A DNA stretch of 48,070 bases from Syntrophaceae bacterium UBA4778 (GTDB lineage: Bacteria; Desulfobacterota; Syntrophia; Syntrophales; UBA4778). The position numbers and the translations under genes are program-made. The stretch covers positions 1 to 48,070 of the forward strand of contig DHHG01000190.1 in NCBI GenBank assembly GCA_002403175.1, in the 5' to 3' direction. The notes beneath the pieces are model-generated. The model saw nothing but the letters and a program-made list of their open reading frames with translations, did not search any database and was not told where the DNA came from. Below are positions 7,468-15,484 of the stretch, piece after piece; position 1 is the first letter of the stretch; the number at the start of each line of letters is the position of its first letter.

Positions 7468-8856
7468 TCATATCTTTCCCTCGCGCACGCTCATGTTTGC
7501 ATCATTTGTAATACCAACCTTCTCCATTAAATCATACAAAGTGGGACGGCTTACGCCCAGCTCTTTTGCGGCCTTTGACAAATTACCCTGACAAACTGAT
7601 AGGGCTTTCAAGATCATTACTTTGTCCAGATTCTCTCTGGCTGCCTTCAGGCTAAGATATCCCTCTTTCTGGTCTTTATCGGAATTCAGTTCCAGATCTT
7701 CCGGCTTTATTTTTTTTCCATCGGCCATGATCACGGCCCTTTTCACTCTGTTTTCCAGTTCCCTGACATTCCCCGGCCATTCATAATTTTCAATGGCAGC
7801 CACAGCCTGACTGGTAAAACCAGTGATCTTCTTTTTGCTGTTTTCAGCAAAACGGTCCAGAAACGCCTTGGCAAGGAGGAGAACATCCCCTTCCCGTTCT
7901 CTTAGTGCAGGGAGCGCTATATTGATAACCGCCAGACGGAAATAGAGGTCTTCCCGGAAATTGCCCTCTTTACCGGCGTCTTTTAAATCCCTGTTTGTAG
8001 CCGCCAGGACCCGGACATCCACGGGGATTCTTTCCCGACCACCTATCCGCTCGATCACCTGCTCCTGGAGGAAACGAAGGAGCTTCACCTGGAGTGTCAA
8101 TGGGAGCTCGCCAATTTCATCGAGAAACAAGGTTCCGCCGTGTGCAAACTGGATGCGCCCCTTCCTTTGCATGTGAGCCCCTGTGAAAGCCCCTTTTTCA
8201 TGTCCGAATAATTCGCTCTCCAGCAGATTCTCCGGTATTGCGCCGCAGTTGATCACAACAAACGATCCCTTGCTGCGGTAACTGAGATCGTGAATGGCCC
8301 GCGCCACCAGTTCCTTTCCCGTTCCGCTATCTCCTGTAATCAGAACGGATGCATCGGTTGTTGCCACTTTGCGGATAGTTGAAAAGACGTCCTGCATTTT
8401 CGTACAGATTCCGAGCATTCCCTGGAAAGTATTCTGTATGTTATGTTTCATTGCATTCAGTCTTTCCCGCTCCAGATCCGCAACATAAAATGCACGGCTG
8501 ATCACAACCTTGAGCTCATCAATGATGACAGGCTTAAAGAAGATATCGTAGGCCCCCTGTTCAATACCCCGTAGCGCATTCTCCTTCTCCGCCCTCCCGG
8601 TAATGATAATGACCTTCGCCGTGCTGTTCTCAGACAGGATCTCCTGAAGCGCTTTAAATCCCTCTTCAACCCCTGCAGGGTTGGGAGGCAGCCCCAGATC
8701 CAGGGTAACGACCTGAGGATTTTCCTTCCTGAAAACCTCCATGCCCTTTTCCCGGTCTTCGGCAAGCAGGACATCATAGTCCTGTACCAGCGCCCATTTC
8801 ATCTGAGTCCGCAGATCTTCATCGTCATCAATGATTAACAGCTTCGGTTTTTCCAT
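7468..8856 (-). CDS. prsR: PrsR, sigma-54 response regulator of the PEP-CTERM system
   Basis: The protein has 462 residues in NtrC-family order. A receiver domain (1-125) has Asp53 in LDLGLPPNP and Lys109. A sigma-54 AAA+ domain (about 145-380) has Walker A GDSGTGKE at 175-182, GAFTGA at 222-227 and Walker B in GTLFLDEIGE at 241-250. A Fis-type helix-turn-helix follows (about 420-455, NLSKAAKELGVSRPTLYDLM). The LDLGLPPNPAGVEEG segment and the placement beside prsK and PEP-CTERM genes identify the PrsR subfamily. Phosphorylated PrsR should bind upstream activator sites and drive the sigma-54 promoters in this window. It reads toward a terminator. The kinase gene lies upstream, separated by a four-helix-bundle gene flanked by repeats. 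Confidence 0.93.
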   Translation of the reverse strand: MEKPKLLIIDDDEDLRTQMKWALVQDYDVLLAEDREKGMEVFRKENPQVVTLDLGLPPNPAGVEEGFKALQEILSENSTAKVIIITGRAEKENALRGIEQGAYDIFFKPVIIDELKVVISRAFYVADLERERLNAMKHNIQNTFQGMLGICTKMQDVFSTIRKVATTDASVLITGDSGTGKELVARAIHDLSYRSKGSFVVINCGAIPENLLESELFGHEKGAFTGAHMQRKGRIQFAHGGTLFLDEIGELPLTLQVKLLRFLQEQVIERIGGRERIPVDVRVLAATNRDLKDAGKEGNFREDLYFRLAVINIALPALREREGDVLLLAKAFLDRFAENSKKKITGFTSQAVAAIENYEWPGNVRELENRVKRAVIMADGKKIKPEDLELNSDKDQKEGYLSLKAARENLDKVMILKALSVCQGNLSKAAKELGVSRPTLYDLMEKVGITNDANMSVREGKI

Positions 8857-8872
8857 TTTTACCTCTAAAAAA

Positions 8873-8910
8873 GAGTGAATAGTAAATAGTGAAAAGTGAA
8901 TGGTGAATAG
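8873..8910 (-). repeat. Degenerate GTGAATAGT repeat array
   Basis: About five 8-base units of the type GTGAATAG, GTGAAAAG and GTAAATAG run in tandem. They lie between the prsR start and the end of the four-helix-bundle gene. The arrays on the other side of that gene are in the opposite orientation (9303-9328, 9418-9448). Confidence 0.8.
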
Positions 8911-8930
8911 ATTAAAAAAAGATCAAAATT

Positions 8931-9290
8931 TTACTTCTGGCTTGAAATATTTCTTCTCAAGCCGGCTATCATTTTAGAAATAGATTCAAGTGACTCAATC
9001 AATTCTTTGGCTGATTGATCATGTAAGAAACCAAGTTCCCTGGAAATGATAACCTGCGTTTCCAATTCTACGCAGCTTCCCTGCGCAATCCCCAAAAACT
9101 GATTGAATTCTCTCTTATTGTTTCGGCCAGCGCCCTCACCGATATTGCTTGCAATAGAAACAGCCGAACGCCGCATCTGAGAAACCAATCCGAATTTCTC
9201 ATCTGAGGGAAATGAAGCAGTGACTTCATAAATCCGCTTTGTGATCTCAATGGAGCTTTTCCAAACTTGTAAATTATGATGAGGCCTCAT
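8931..9290 (-). CDS. Four-helix-bundle protein (S23/IVP family)
   Basis: The protein has 119 residues and shows the full family pattern: NLQVWKSSIEITKRIY, the LVSQMRRSAVSIASNIGEGAGR signature, EFNQFLGIAQGSCVELETQ and ISKMIAGLRR. It is helical throughout. The family was first found in 23S rRNA intervening sequences; relatives include the Avd protein of diversity-generating retroelements, but no reverse transcriptase is visible here. The gene separates prsK from prsR, which normally adjoin, and is bordered on both sides by repeat arrays in opposite orientation. It therefore looks like an insertion. Function is unknown; nucleic-acid binding is the usual guess. Confidence 0.9.
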   Translation of the reverse strand: MRPHHNLQVWKSSIEITKRIYEVTASFPSDEKFGLVSQMRRSAVSIASNIGEGAGRNNKREFNQFLGIAQGSCVELETQVIISRELGFLHDQSAKELIESLESISKMIAGLRRNISSQK

Positions 9291-9302
9291 TATTACCTGT
9301 TT

Positions 9303-9448
9303 CTATTTACTGTCACTATTCACTATTGATGCTCTCGTAAAAGCCATGTTTTTCTGAATTCAGTTTTATAAGTTGTTGTATATACTGAGGCCATTTTTGA
9401 AAAATGGCTCTTTTCAGACTATTCACTATTTACTATTCACTATTCACT
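9303..9448 (+). repeat. Two degenerate TTCACTATT repeat arrays
   Basis: Tandem units CTATTTAC, TGTCACTATT and CACTATT lie at 9303-9328. A longer array of TTCACTATT/TTTACTATT units lies at 9418-9448. Between them a small hairpin occurs (GCCATTTT/AAAATGGC, 9390-9408). The second array supplies the stop codon of prsK (TGA at 9444-9446). Both arrays are inverted relative to the array at 8873-8910. Confidence 0.8.
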
Positions 9449-11546
9449 GCTTTATCGGCAACAGCACCCGGAAGGTAGCGCCTGCGCCCTCTTCCGATTG
9501 GACTTCCATTTTTCCGCCGTGGGCTTCCACAATTGTTTTGCAGTGAAAAAGGCCGATTCCCATGCCCTTCTGCTTGGTTGTGCGGAACGGGCGAAAGAGA
9601 TCGCGCTCCAGAAATTCCTTTTTGATTCCGCAGCCATTGTCAGAGACCGAGAACAGCGCCCATTTGTCCTGCTGAATTCCTGTGGAAACAACAACTTCTC
9701 CTGACTGACCGACTGCATCCATCGCATTGATAATCAGGTTTTCCAGTACCTTCCTCATCTCATCCGGATCCATGTGCAATGCCGGAACCGTCCCAAGGTT
9801 TTTTTGGATGGGCACGTTGAAAACACCGTTCAGCCCCGTTACTGTCGTGTCGACAAATTCGTTCAGATCCGCTTCCCTGATCTTCAGGTTCAGCTTTTCA
9901 CTTAGAAGAGACAGGCGCCTGCTCATACCATTGATTTTATCGACACTCTGGGACATGGTCTTGAGCGCATCCGTTCTGAATTCCGGATTATCCATGTGAA
10001 GGGGAAGGTTCTGCGTAACCAGGGACAATTTGGAAGCAAGATTTTTCAGGTCATGGATGAAAAAGGCGGACATCGCCTGAAATGCTTCCAGTTCTTTCAT
10101 TTGCCTCAATTTTTCGGAAAGGCGAATATTGAGCAATCCTGCCGCAACCTGATCGGCCATGGACCGCACAAGATCGAGATCTTCAAATGAAAGGGACTCG
10201 TAGAAAACCTTTTCACTCAGGGTCATGATCCCGACGAGGCTTCCCGCGGCATTGAGCGGAACGCAGTACCTTACGCCAGACTCCTTAGTATTCTCCGGTC
10301 CATAAGAATTTTTCAGATCTTCCGCCCATTGATCGCTATGCTCGCTCAGATCAATCGGCATGCTCTCCCCTGCAAAGGTTTCTATAATATCAGCCGCTCC
10401 GGGCAGATTGGCTTTTGCGGCCTGCTCCCAAGTCAAAACGGTCGATCCTCCAAAGGTCAGGGTTTCTCTTTCCTCATCGATCAGCCAGATGGTTACTGCA
10501 AGGATTTCCAGCGTTTCAGAAACCATTTTTACGGCAGCTGTGCACAACTCGCTGCTCTGGGTGATTGTAATGGTCTGCTGAGTGAAGGTCTCCCATATTT
10601 TTTGATAATCATATTGGGGACGTTTGAAATGCTTGCTGATGAAGCGTTTCCGCTTGAGCCGCAGGCGGTCGGAGAGCAGAATAGCCGAGATTCCAACAAT
10701 AGCCGTAAAGATCAAAAAGATGATTACGTGGAAATTGCTGACCCAATCGAAATGAAAGGAAATCCACGCCATGACGGCTACTATGATAAAGTAGATCCCG
10801 ACGATGAGCGCGGTGAAAGAATTATAAAGAACCTGATGTGAAAGATGAACCTTGGCGGCAAGGGGTTTGCCCCGGAAAAACGATCGGAGGATCAGGAGAT
10901 CGGCAAGCAAAATGGCCCCTATATCCACTGACAACAGCCCTGTATCGATCCCTCTGAAAAGCAATGTCTGGCTGGACGTGAACAGATGAATTCCGAAAAT
11001 GCTCCCGATTCCCAGAAACATGAATTTCGTTTGCCAGCGCATGTGCCCCGTGGCCTGTCGGAAAGTCTTCTCCAGATTCATCAAAATCACAATCGCGGAT
11101 ATCACCAGGCACAAATGCCAGATATACCCTGATAGCCCGATCATTACAAAAAGGCCTGAACCCGTTTCAATAGGAAGACCCGTAAAGAAAGCATTCTTGA
11201 AAAGGACGGCTGAGGAGATCGGGATTGCAAGCGCTGCAAAGAGAAGCCATCTCCATTTTACAATCTCTTCCCGATAATCAGTACGCGCATAGGCCAAACT
11301 GAAATATAACCAGCACGCAGGCACAAATGACAGAACCAAATGGTGAAGCCATAATCTGAAAATGAACGATTCAGGCGAGGATGCCTGGTGGGCAAAGCCC
11401 AGAAACCCGGCACCGGTTGCAATCAGGAACATGCCCAATGCGAAAACCTTATGAATAAACGAGCGAGGATCCCTGAAGATCGTCAGGACGGCAATCCCAA
11501 ACGTCAGGGCTGCCGTTATGTATGCTAATTCGATGCTGAAGTTCAA
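9444..11546 (-). CDS. prsK: PrsK, membrane histidine kinase of the PEP-CTERM system
   Basis: The protein has 700 residues. About eight membrane helices (1-295) are followed by a GAF domain (about 325-475) and a histidine kinase core. His498 is in FIHDLKNLASKL, the N-box is NLIINAMDA at 603-611, the G1 box is DNGCGI and the G2 box is GMGIGLFHC near 661-669. The architecture and the FIHDLKN motif match the PEP-CTERM-associated kinase PrsK, partner of PrsR. The start is most likely TTG at 11546, with GAGGTGA 7 bases upstream. The stop codon is the first TGA of a repeat array, so the last residues may have been set by repeat invasion. The membrane half is the presumed sensor; the signal is unknown. 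Confidence 0.93.
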   Translation of the reverse strand: MNFSIELAYITAALTFGIAVLTIFRDPRSFIHKVFALGMFLIATGAGFLGFAHQASSPESFIFRLWLHHLVLSFVPACWLYFSLAYARTDYREEIVKWRWLLFAALAIPISSAVLFKNAFFTGLPIETGSGLFVMIGLSGYIWHLCLVISAIVILMNLEKTFRQATGHMRWQTKFMFLGIGSIFGIHLFTSSQTLLFRGIDTGLLSVDIGAILLADLLILRSFFRGKPLAAKVHLSHQVLYNSFTALIVGIYFIIVAVMAWISFHFDWVSNFHVIIFLIFTAIVGISAILLSDRLRLKRKRFISKHFKRPQYDYQKIWETFTQQTITITQSSELCTAAVKMVSETLEILAVTIWLIDEERETLTFGGSTVLTWEQAAKANLPGAADIIETFAGESMPIDLSEHSDQWAEDLKNSYGPENTKESGVRYCVPLNAAGSLVGIMTLSEKVFYESLSFEDLDLVRSMADQVAAGLLNIRLSEKLRQMKELEAFQAMSAFFIHDLKNLASKLSLVTQNLPLHMDNPEFRTDALKTMSQSVDKINGMSRRLSLLSEKLNLKIREADLNEFVDTTVTGLNGVFNVPIQKNLGTVPALHMDPDEMRKVLENLIINAMDAVGQSGEVVVSTGIQQDKWALFSVSDNGCGIKKEFLERDLFRPFRTTKQKGMGIGLFHCKTIVEAHGGKMEVQSEEGAGATFRVLLPIKQ

Positions 11547-11593
11547 TGAGTCACCTCTATTTCAAACACCGCCCAGGTGCTATTTACTTCTGA

Positions 11594-11667
11594 CTAAGTT
11601 CCAACTTAGTTTAAGTCAAATCGCCGCACTCCTGCAGCAAGAGCCGACTTTCCCGCTTGTCACTCGT
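11594..11667. repeat. Composite repeat: palindrome plus GTCAAATCGC block
   Basis: CTAAGTTCCAACTTAG (7-bp arms) at 11594-11609 is followed by GTCAAATCGCCGC and, at 11655-11667, by GCTTGTCACTCGT. The same three blocks in the same order and similar spacing recur at 18075-18147. It lies between the prsK start and the ATPase gene and may carry their regulatory sites. Confidence 0.6.
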
Positions 11668-11734
11668 TACTGCCTTTCTGAACATTTTGAAGATCTAACT
11701 TGCAATATGTGCAAGCAGATGTTAACATCTCAAC

Positions 11735-12922
11735 ATGATTGATAGAATTATTGAACCTGTCCTCAGAGACTTGGCTTCTCGATATCCTGTGGTCACCGTA
11801 ACCGGTCCGCGGCAGAGCGGCAAAACTACACTGTGTCGCAAAGTCTTCCCGGACATGGCTTACGCTAATCTGGAAATTCCGGATGTCCGCGAATATGCTG
11901 CAACAGATCCACGAGGATTTCTCGCCGGCTATCCGGAGCATGTCATTATTGATGAAATCCAGCGGGTTCCTCAGATCGTTTCCTATATTCAGGGCATCGT
12001 CGATGAGCGAAAAAAACCTGGACAGTTCATCCTTACCGGCAGTCAACAGTTTGAAATCATGAACACGATCAGCCAGTCTTTAGCCGGCAGGACTGCCCTT
12101 TTGAAACTTCTTCCCTTCAGCATCTCCGAAATCAGGGAAAACACTCCTCCTGAATCGATCGACCGCCTCCTGTTGACAGGGTTCTATCCTCGTCTCTACG
12201 ACCAGAAACTAAATCCCACACAGGCTCTGGGCGACTATTACGAAACCTATGTTGAAAGGGATGTGCGTCGGTTGGCATCCATCCGCGATCTCAGCCTCTT
12301 TCAAAAGTTTATTCGCCTCTGTGCCGGACGGATCGGACAGATCGTTAATCTCCAAAGCCTGGCCAATGATACGGGCATCTCCCATACGACAGCGCATACC
12401 TGGATCAATCTCCTTGAAGCCGGCTATATCCTATTCCTGCTAAAGCCGTGGTATCGCAATATATCCAGGCGGCTCATCAAATCTCCCAAGATCTATTTCT
12501 ATGACGTTGGACTGGCCTCATATCTTCTGGGTATGGAGAATGAGCGCCATGTCAGCCGCGATCCCCTTCGGGGCAGCCTGTTCGAAAATCTCGTTCTGAT
12601 GGAGGTGCTGAAATACCGTTTTAACCGGGGGAGAAAAAACGGCGTTACCTTTTATCGGGACAGCCGAGGAAACGAAGTGGACCTGATTCTCGAAAGCGGA
12701 CGTGACGCATTTCCATTGGAGATAAAAGCAGGCGCCACCATATCAGGAGATTTCTTCAAGGGACTGGAGCATTTTTCCCACCTCACAGGCGAACTGCCGT
12801 ACGGCGGAGGCCTGGTTTATGGAGGCCGGGAGACTCAGCAGCGCGGGCCTTTCCGGGTCTGCCCCGTTACCGCAGTTGAAGATATGCTCGAATCTCTGCA
12901 CCGTGACGGCTTCGCATTCTAG
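11735..12922 (+). CDS. DUF4143 family ATP-binding protein (AAA_14)
   Basis: The protein has 395 residues. The N-terminal AAA domain has Walker A GPRQSGKTT at 24-32 and Walker B VIIDEIQRVPQI at about 70-81. The C-terminal DUF4143 nuclease-like domain (about 200-390) carries the GNEVDLILE segment and LEIKAG, which resemble the D-(E/Q)xK core of the PD-(D/E)XK fold. These ATPases are common accessory genes in bacteria and archaea and are often patchily distributed. Their cellular role is unknown. It is on the plus strand, unlike its neighbours, and starts just after a composite repeat, both consistent with an acquired gene. No strong ribosome site is seen before the ATG. Confidence 0.9.
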   Translation: MIDRIIEPVLRDLASRYPVVTVTGPRQSGKTTLCRKVFPDMAYANLEIPDVREYAATDPRGFLAGYPEHVIIDEIQRVPQIVSYIQGIVDERKKPGQFILTGSQQFEIMNTISQSLAGRTALLKLLPFSISEIRENTPPESIDRLLLTGFYPRLYDQKLNPTQALGDYYETYVERDVRRLASIRDLSLFQKFIRLCAGRIGQIVNLQSLANDTGISHTTAHTWINLLEAGYILFLLKPWYRNISRRLIKSPKIYFYDVGLASYLLGMENERHVSRDPLRGSLFENLVLMEVLKYRFNRGRKNGVTFYRDSRGNEVDLILESGRDAFPLEIKAGATISGDFFKGLEHFSHLTGELPYGGGLVYGGRETQQRGPFRVCPVTAVEDMLESLHRDGFAF

Positions 12923-12931
12923 GCCATGCCC

Positions 12932-13807
12932 TTAGCGTGCTTCCCTTCTAATCAGATTAATCAGGTATTGGCCGTAACCATTGTTGACCATGGGCCGCGC
13001 CATATTCAGGACTTTTTCGGAATCGATATAGCCCATACGCCAGGCAATTTCTTCAAGACAGGCAACTTTCAGACCCTGCCTGTTTTCAATCGCCTCGATA
13101 AAATTTGAAGCCTGAACCAGGGATTCGTGGGTGCCTGTATCCAGCCAGGCAATCCCGCGGCCCAGCATCTCGACATTCAGGCAATCGCTCTCCAGGTATA
13201 GCCGGTTAAGATCCGTAATTTCCAGTTCGCCTCGTTTCGATGGCTTTAGATTGGCTGCAAAATCAGAGACCCGATTGTCATAAAAATAGAGCCCCGTTAC
13301 GGCCCAGTTGGACTTGGGTTCCTGGGGCTTCTCCTCAATGCTTTCGGCCTTGCCTTCCTTATTGAACGCTACCACGCCGTAGCGCTCCGGATCTTTCACC
13401 CAGTATGCAAATACAGTCGCCCCGGATTTCAGCGAAGCTGATTTTCTCAAAACCTTGACCAGGTCATGGCCATAAAATATATTATCTCCCAGAATCAGGC
13501 AGGATGAATCCTGATTAATGAAATCACGACCGATAATGAAGGCCTGTGCCAGGCCTTCCGGTTTGGGCTGCTCGGCATATGAAAGCTCAATGCCCCATTG
13601 GGAACCATCCCCCAGCAGTTGCCTGTAATGCGGAAGATCCGCAGGTGTTGAAATTATGAGGATCTCTCGAATGCCAGCCAACATGAGAACTGACAAAGGA
13701 TAATAAATCATGGGCTTATCATAAACCGGGAGAAGCTGTTTGCTGATGACTTTGGTTATCGGATAAAGCCTGGTGCCGGCTCCACCGGCAAGAATTAAAC
13801 CTTTCAT
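12932..13807 (-). CDS. rfbA: Glucose-1-phosphate thymidylyltransferase (RmlA/RfbA)
   Basis: The protein has 291 residues, the usual length. The nucleotide-binding signature [13 protein letters not shown] at 4-16 is followed by [20 protein letters not shown], and the conserved EKP motif sits in [23 protein letters not shown]. It makes dTDP-glucose from dTTP and glucose-1-phosphate, the first step to dTDP-rhamnose and other dTDP-sugars. No rmlB, rmlC or rmlD is in the window, so the product must be used by enzymes encoded elsewhere. AAAGGAG lies 6 bases upstream of the ATG. It faces the DUF4143 gene tail to tail. Confidence 0.95.
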   Translation of the reverse strand: MKGLILAGGAGTRLYPITKVISKQLLPVYDKPMIYYPLSVLMLAGIREILIISTPADLPHYRQLLGDGSQWGIELSYAEQPKPEGLAQAFIIGRDFINQDSSCLILGDNIFYGHDLVKVLRKSASLKSGATVFAYWVKDPERYGVVAFNKEGKAESIEEKPQEPKSNWAVTGLYFYDNRVSDFAANLKPSKRGELEITDLNRLYLESDCLNVEMLGRGIAWLDTGTHESLVQASNFIEAIENRQGLKVACLEEIAWRMGYIDSEKVLNMARPMVNNGYGQYLINLIRREAR

Positions 13808-13825
13808 GGTGCTCCTTTCGAAAAG

Positions 13826-13880
13826 CGGTTACAGGTCACAGGTGACAAGTAACGGGCATAAAACCCGTGACAATGACGAG
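13826..13880. repeat. Degenerate GTGACAGGT repeat array
   Basis: Units such as GTTACAGGTCACAGGTGACAAG and GTAACGGG fill the space before rfbA. They belong to the same degenerate family as the arrays at 46072-46258. An ACCCGT/ACGGGT inverted pair is present. Confidence 0.65.
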
Positions 13881-13912
13881 TTAGCAAAAAGTTCTGAAAC
13901 GTCCGTGCTCTT

Positions 13913-13981
13913 GTCATGCCCGCGAAAGCGGGTATCCAGTTATTTAAGACTGTTATGGACTCCCGCTTCCGCGGGAGTGAC
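13913..13981. repeat. REP-like palindromic element
   Basis: GTCATGCCCGCGAAAGCGGG at the left is mirrored by CTCCCGCTTCCGCGGGAGTGAC at the right, and each half is itself a hairpin. This REP-type element is a familiar dispersed repeat in many bacterial genomes. The rest of the 13982-14114 stretch shows nothing recognisable. Confidence 0.7.
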
Positions 13982-14114
13982 AGCTATTTGTGACTTTTTA
14001 CAAAACCAATCAATAGTAAACTGAAGCTGTATATTTTAGTCTGTAGAGCGGACATTTTGAAACTGACATTTCAAGAAGGGACGATAAGATCAGCAGACCT
14101 CGTCGTGGCTGGAT

Positions 14115-14441
14115 TCAGGAGATTGTTACCGTCTCTCCATCGCGCCTGGCTATTTCAATGATGGGACTTGCATCATCTTCATACCACTGCTGTTCACCAC
14201 CTGGAATAGGCTCGATACGATTATCCGTTCGTGCAGCAAGTCGCCATAACAGATTAATATCTTCGCGATTGCGCTGTTTATCATATTTGGGAGAGACAAC
14301 GAGCAGATCAATATCACTCCAGATGTTCGGATGCCCGCCGACTTGAGAACCAAACACAACACCAAACTTTACCACAACCCCCTGATCCTGCAAGGCACGT
14401 AAATATTTTCGAACACCGTTCAAGACTGATTCATTAACCAT
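14115..14441 (-). CDS. Nucleotidyltransferase domain protein (MNT-type)
   Basis: The protein has 108 residues. It shows the minimal nucleotidyltransferase signature GS-x(10)-D-x-D: Gly31-Ser32 in FGSQVGG, then Asp43 and Asp45 in SDIDLLVV. Small proteins of this kind are often the antitoxin (AMPylating) half of HEPN/MNT pairs, but no HEPN gene lies beside it. The ATG at 14441 has AGAGG about 9 bases upstream. An upstream in-frame ATG would run through a repeat array and an antitoxin remnant, so it was rejected. It may be an orphan left from a larger module. Confidence 0.75.
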   Translation of the reverse strand: MVNESVLNGVRKYLRALQDQGVVVKFGVVFGSQVGGHPNIWSDIDLLVVSPKYDKQRNREDINLLWRLAARTDNRIEPIPGGEQQWYEDDASPIIEIARRDGETVTIS

Positions 14442-14455
14442 TGGAAAACCTCTAA

Positions 14456-14490
14456 ACCGGTAACGAGTGACGGGGTGAAGGTAACAAGAT
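14456..14490. repeat. Degenerate GTAACGAGTGACGGG repeat array
   Basis: Units GGTAACGAGTGACGGGGTGAAGGTAAC sit between the nucleotidyltransferase and the antitoxin remnant, right where the remnant loses its reading frame. Confidence 0.65.
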
Positions 14491-14501
14491 TTGAAAGAAC
14501 A
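14480..14501 (+). repeat. Left arm of a perfect 22-bp inverted repeat
   Basis: The 22 bases here (starting GGTAACAAGATTTG) are the exact reverse complement of 15463-15484. A further 19 bases inside each arm match at about 13 positions. The arms bracket a 0.98-kb block holding the Phd remnant and the toxin-antitoxin pair. Confidence 0.85.
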
Positions 14502-14511
14502 GCTTCTATCA

Positions 14512-14616
14512 TCAACAAGCGTCCCGTGCGATGATAACTTCCTCGCCATGCAATGCCATCCTGACAAGTGCCGAAAAATGGGCCCTGGCTTCAGCAATGT
14601 TATACTGTTTTTTCAT
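14512..14616 (-). pseudogene. Truncated Phd/YefM-family antitoxin
   Basis: The frame encodes 34 residues beginning MKKQYNIAEARAHFSALVRM and ending in EEVIIARDAC before a TGA. This is the conserved N-terminal DNA-binding half of Phd/YefM antitoxins (usually 75-90 residues). The expected N-K-P continuation after the ARD is missing, and a repeat array begins just beyond. GAGGG precedes the ATG. The toxin-binding C-terminal half is lost and no Doc or YoeB partner is present, so it is a remnant, though a short DNA-binding peptide could still be made. Confidence 0.75.
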
Positions 14617-14661
14617 TCGCCCTCTAATATGGTCATCTTATATGACCTGGTACTCCGTAAG

Positions 14662-15033
14662 TTACTCATTACATCTTCCTGGCGCTGTCTTATTATCGCC
14701 ACTACATGAGCGGCTACGAAGGCAAGATTTTGGAACTAACTTGATCTCCAAGTCACAACCGACTGCATGAGCATATTTTTTTAGTGTAGTTAGAGATGGC
14801 GCATGTTTACCCGCCGATTCCAATCTCGAAATCGCGCTCTTTGTTGTTCCCATCAATTTTGCAACATCTTCTTGAGTAAGGCCGCATTTTGAACGTGCGC
14901 TCAGCATTTCACGAACAAGGGCATATTCTTCTTTCAGATCCTCATATGCCTTATTGAAGCCCTCTCGTTTTTTAGCTTTCTTAAGAAATGCCTCATGATC
15001 ATGCTTAACAGGCCTGTATTTTAATTCAGCCAT
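14662..15033 (-). CDS. Helix-turn-helix (XRE) antitoxin of a HigBA-like pair
   Basis: The protein has 123 residues. The N-terminal half is a charged helix region (KHDHEAFLKKAKKREGF). The XRE-type helix-turn-helix is at about 51-95: LTQEDVAKLMGTTKSAISRLESAG, then PSLTTLKKYAHAVGCDLEIKLVP. The last 20 residues are Ser/Arg/Cys-rich and look like read-through beyond the usual end. It overlaps the toxin gene by 8 bases and follows it, the toxin-first order of HigBA-type modules. It should neutralise the toxin and repress the shared promoter. Confidence 0.88.
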   Translation of the reverse strand: MAELKYRPVKHDHEAFLKKAKKREGFNKAYEDLKEEYALVREMLSARSKCGLTQEDVAKLMGTTKSAISRLESAGKHAPSLTTLKKYAHAVGCDLEIKLVPKSCLRSRSCSGDNKTAPGRCNE

Positions 15034-15352
15034 TTCGAACCTCTCTCATCCTCCTCCGTGCGATTTGCAATTCTTTCGCCGGAGTATCTTGTGTTTTCTT
15101 AATAAAGGCATGGAGTATGACCACCCGGCGACCAACCAAGAAACAATACAACGCACGTCCAATCCCTCCCCGGCCTCGCGCCCTAATTTCGAATAGCCCG
15201 TCACCCATAGCCCGCGAATGCGGCATTCGTAAGTTAGGGCCAAACTCCATCAGCAATTCCAAAATACGCGCATAGTCTGCTAAAATCTCTGCAGACCAGC
15301 TCTCAACTTCTTCTCTAATATTCCTATGAAAATACTCGATGGAGTAACTCAT
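15026..15352 (-). CDS. RelE/HigB-type toxin (Gp49-like, DUF891)
   Basis: The protein has 108 residues. It carries the family core GDGLFEIRARGRGGIGRALYCF, then VVILHAFIKKTQDTPAKELQIARRRM, which includes the basic residues and the HAF-KKT-TP pattern of ribosome-dependent mRNA endonucleases. It should cleave mRNA when free of its antitoxin. It is first in a two-gene operon, overlapping the antitoxin start by 8 bases. The module lies inside the 22-bp inverted repeat, in an accessory patch between rfbA and the exosortase. Confidence 0.88.
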   Translation of the reverse strand: MSYSIEYFHRNIREEVESWSAEILADYARILELLMEFGPNLRMPHSRAMGDGLFEIRARGRGGIGRALYCFLVGRRVVILHAFIKKTQDTPAKELQIARRRMREVRNG

Positions 15353-15462
15353 TAGTTATCACATTTGCTAACTGGCTTCAACACAAATTTAATCCGATTT
15401 CCCCTTGCAATCATGCACCATGGCCCAACGTCACCGACAAGTGGCTGGTTCGTGATAGCAGT

Positions 15463-15484
15463 TGTTCTTTCAAATCTTGTTACC
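15463..15484 (-). repeat. Right arm of the perfect 22-bp inverted repeat
   Basis: This is the exact reverse complement of 14480-14501. The arm starts TGTTCTTTCAAATC and runs straight into a GTTACCCGTCAC repeat array, as its partner does on the other strand. Confidence 0.85.

Noticed and set aside
8931..9290. Part of a diversity-generating retroelement (Avd-like protein)
   Set aside because: No reverse transcriptase, template repeat or variable C-type lectin target is visible in the window.
13913..13981. Possible CRISPR or phage attachment site
   Set aside because: It is a single REP-like palindrome without regular spacers or an integrase gene nearby.
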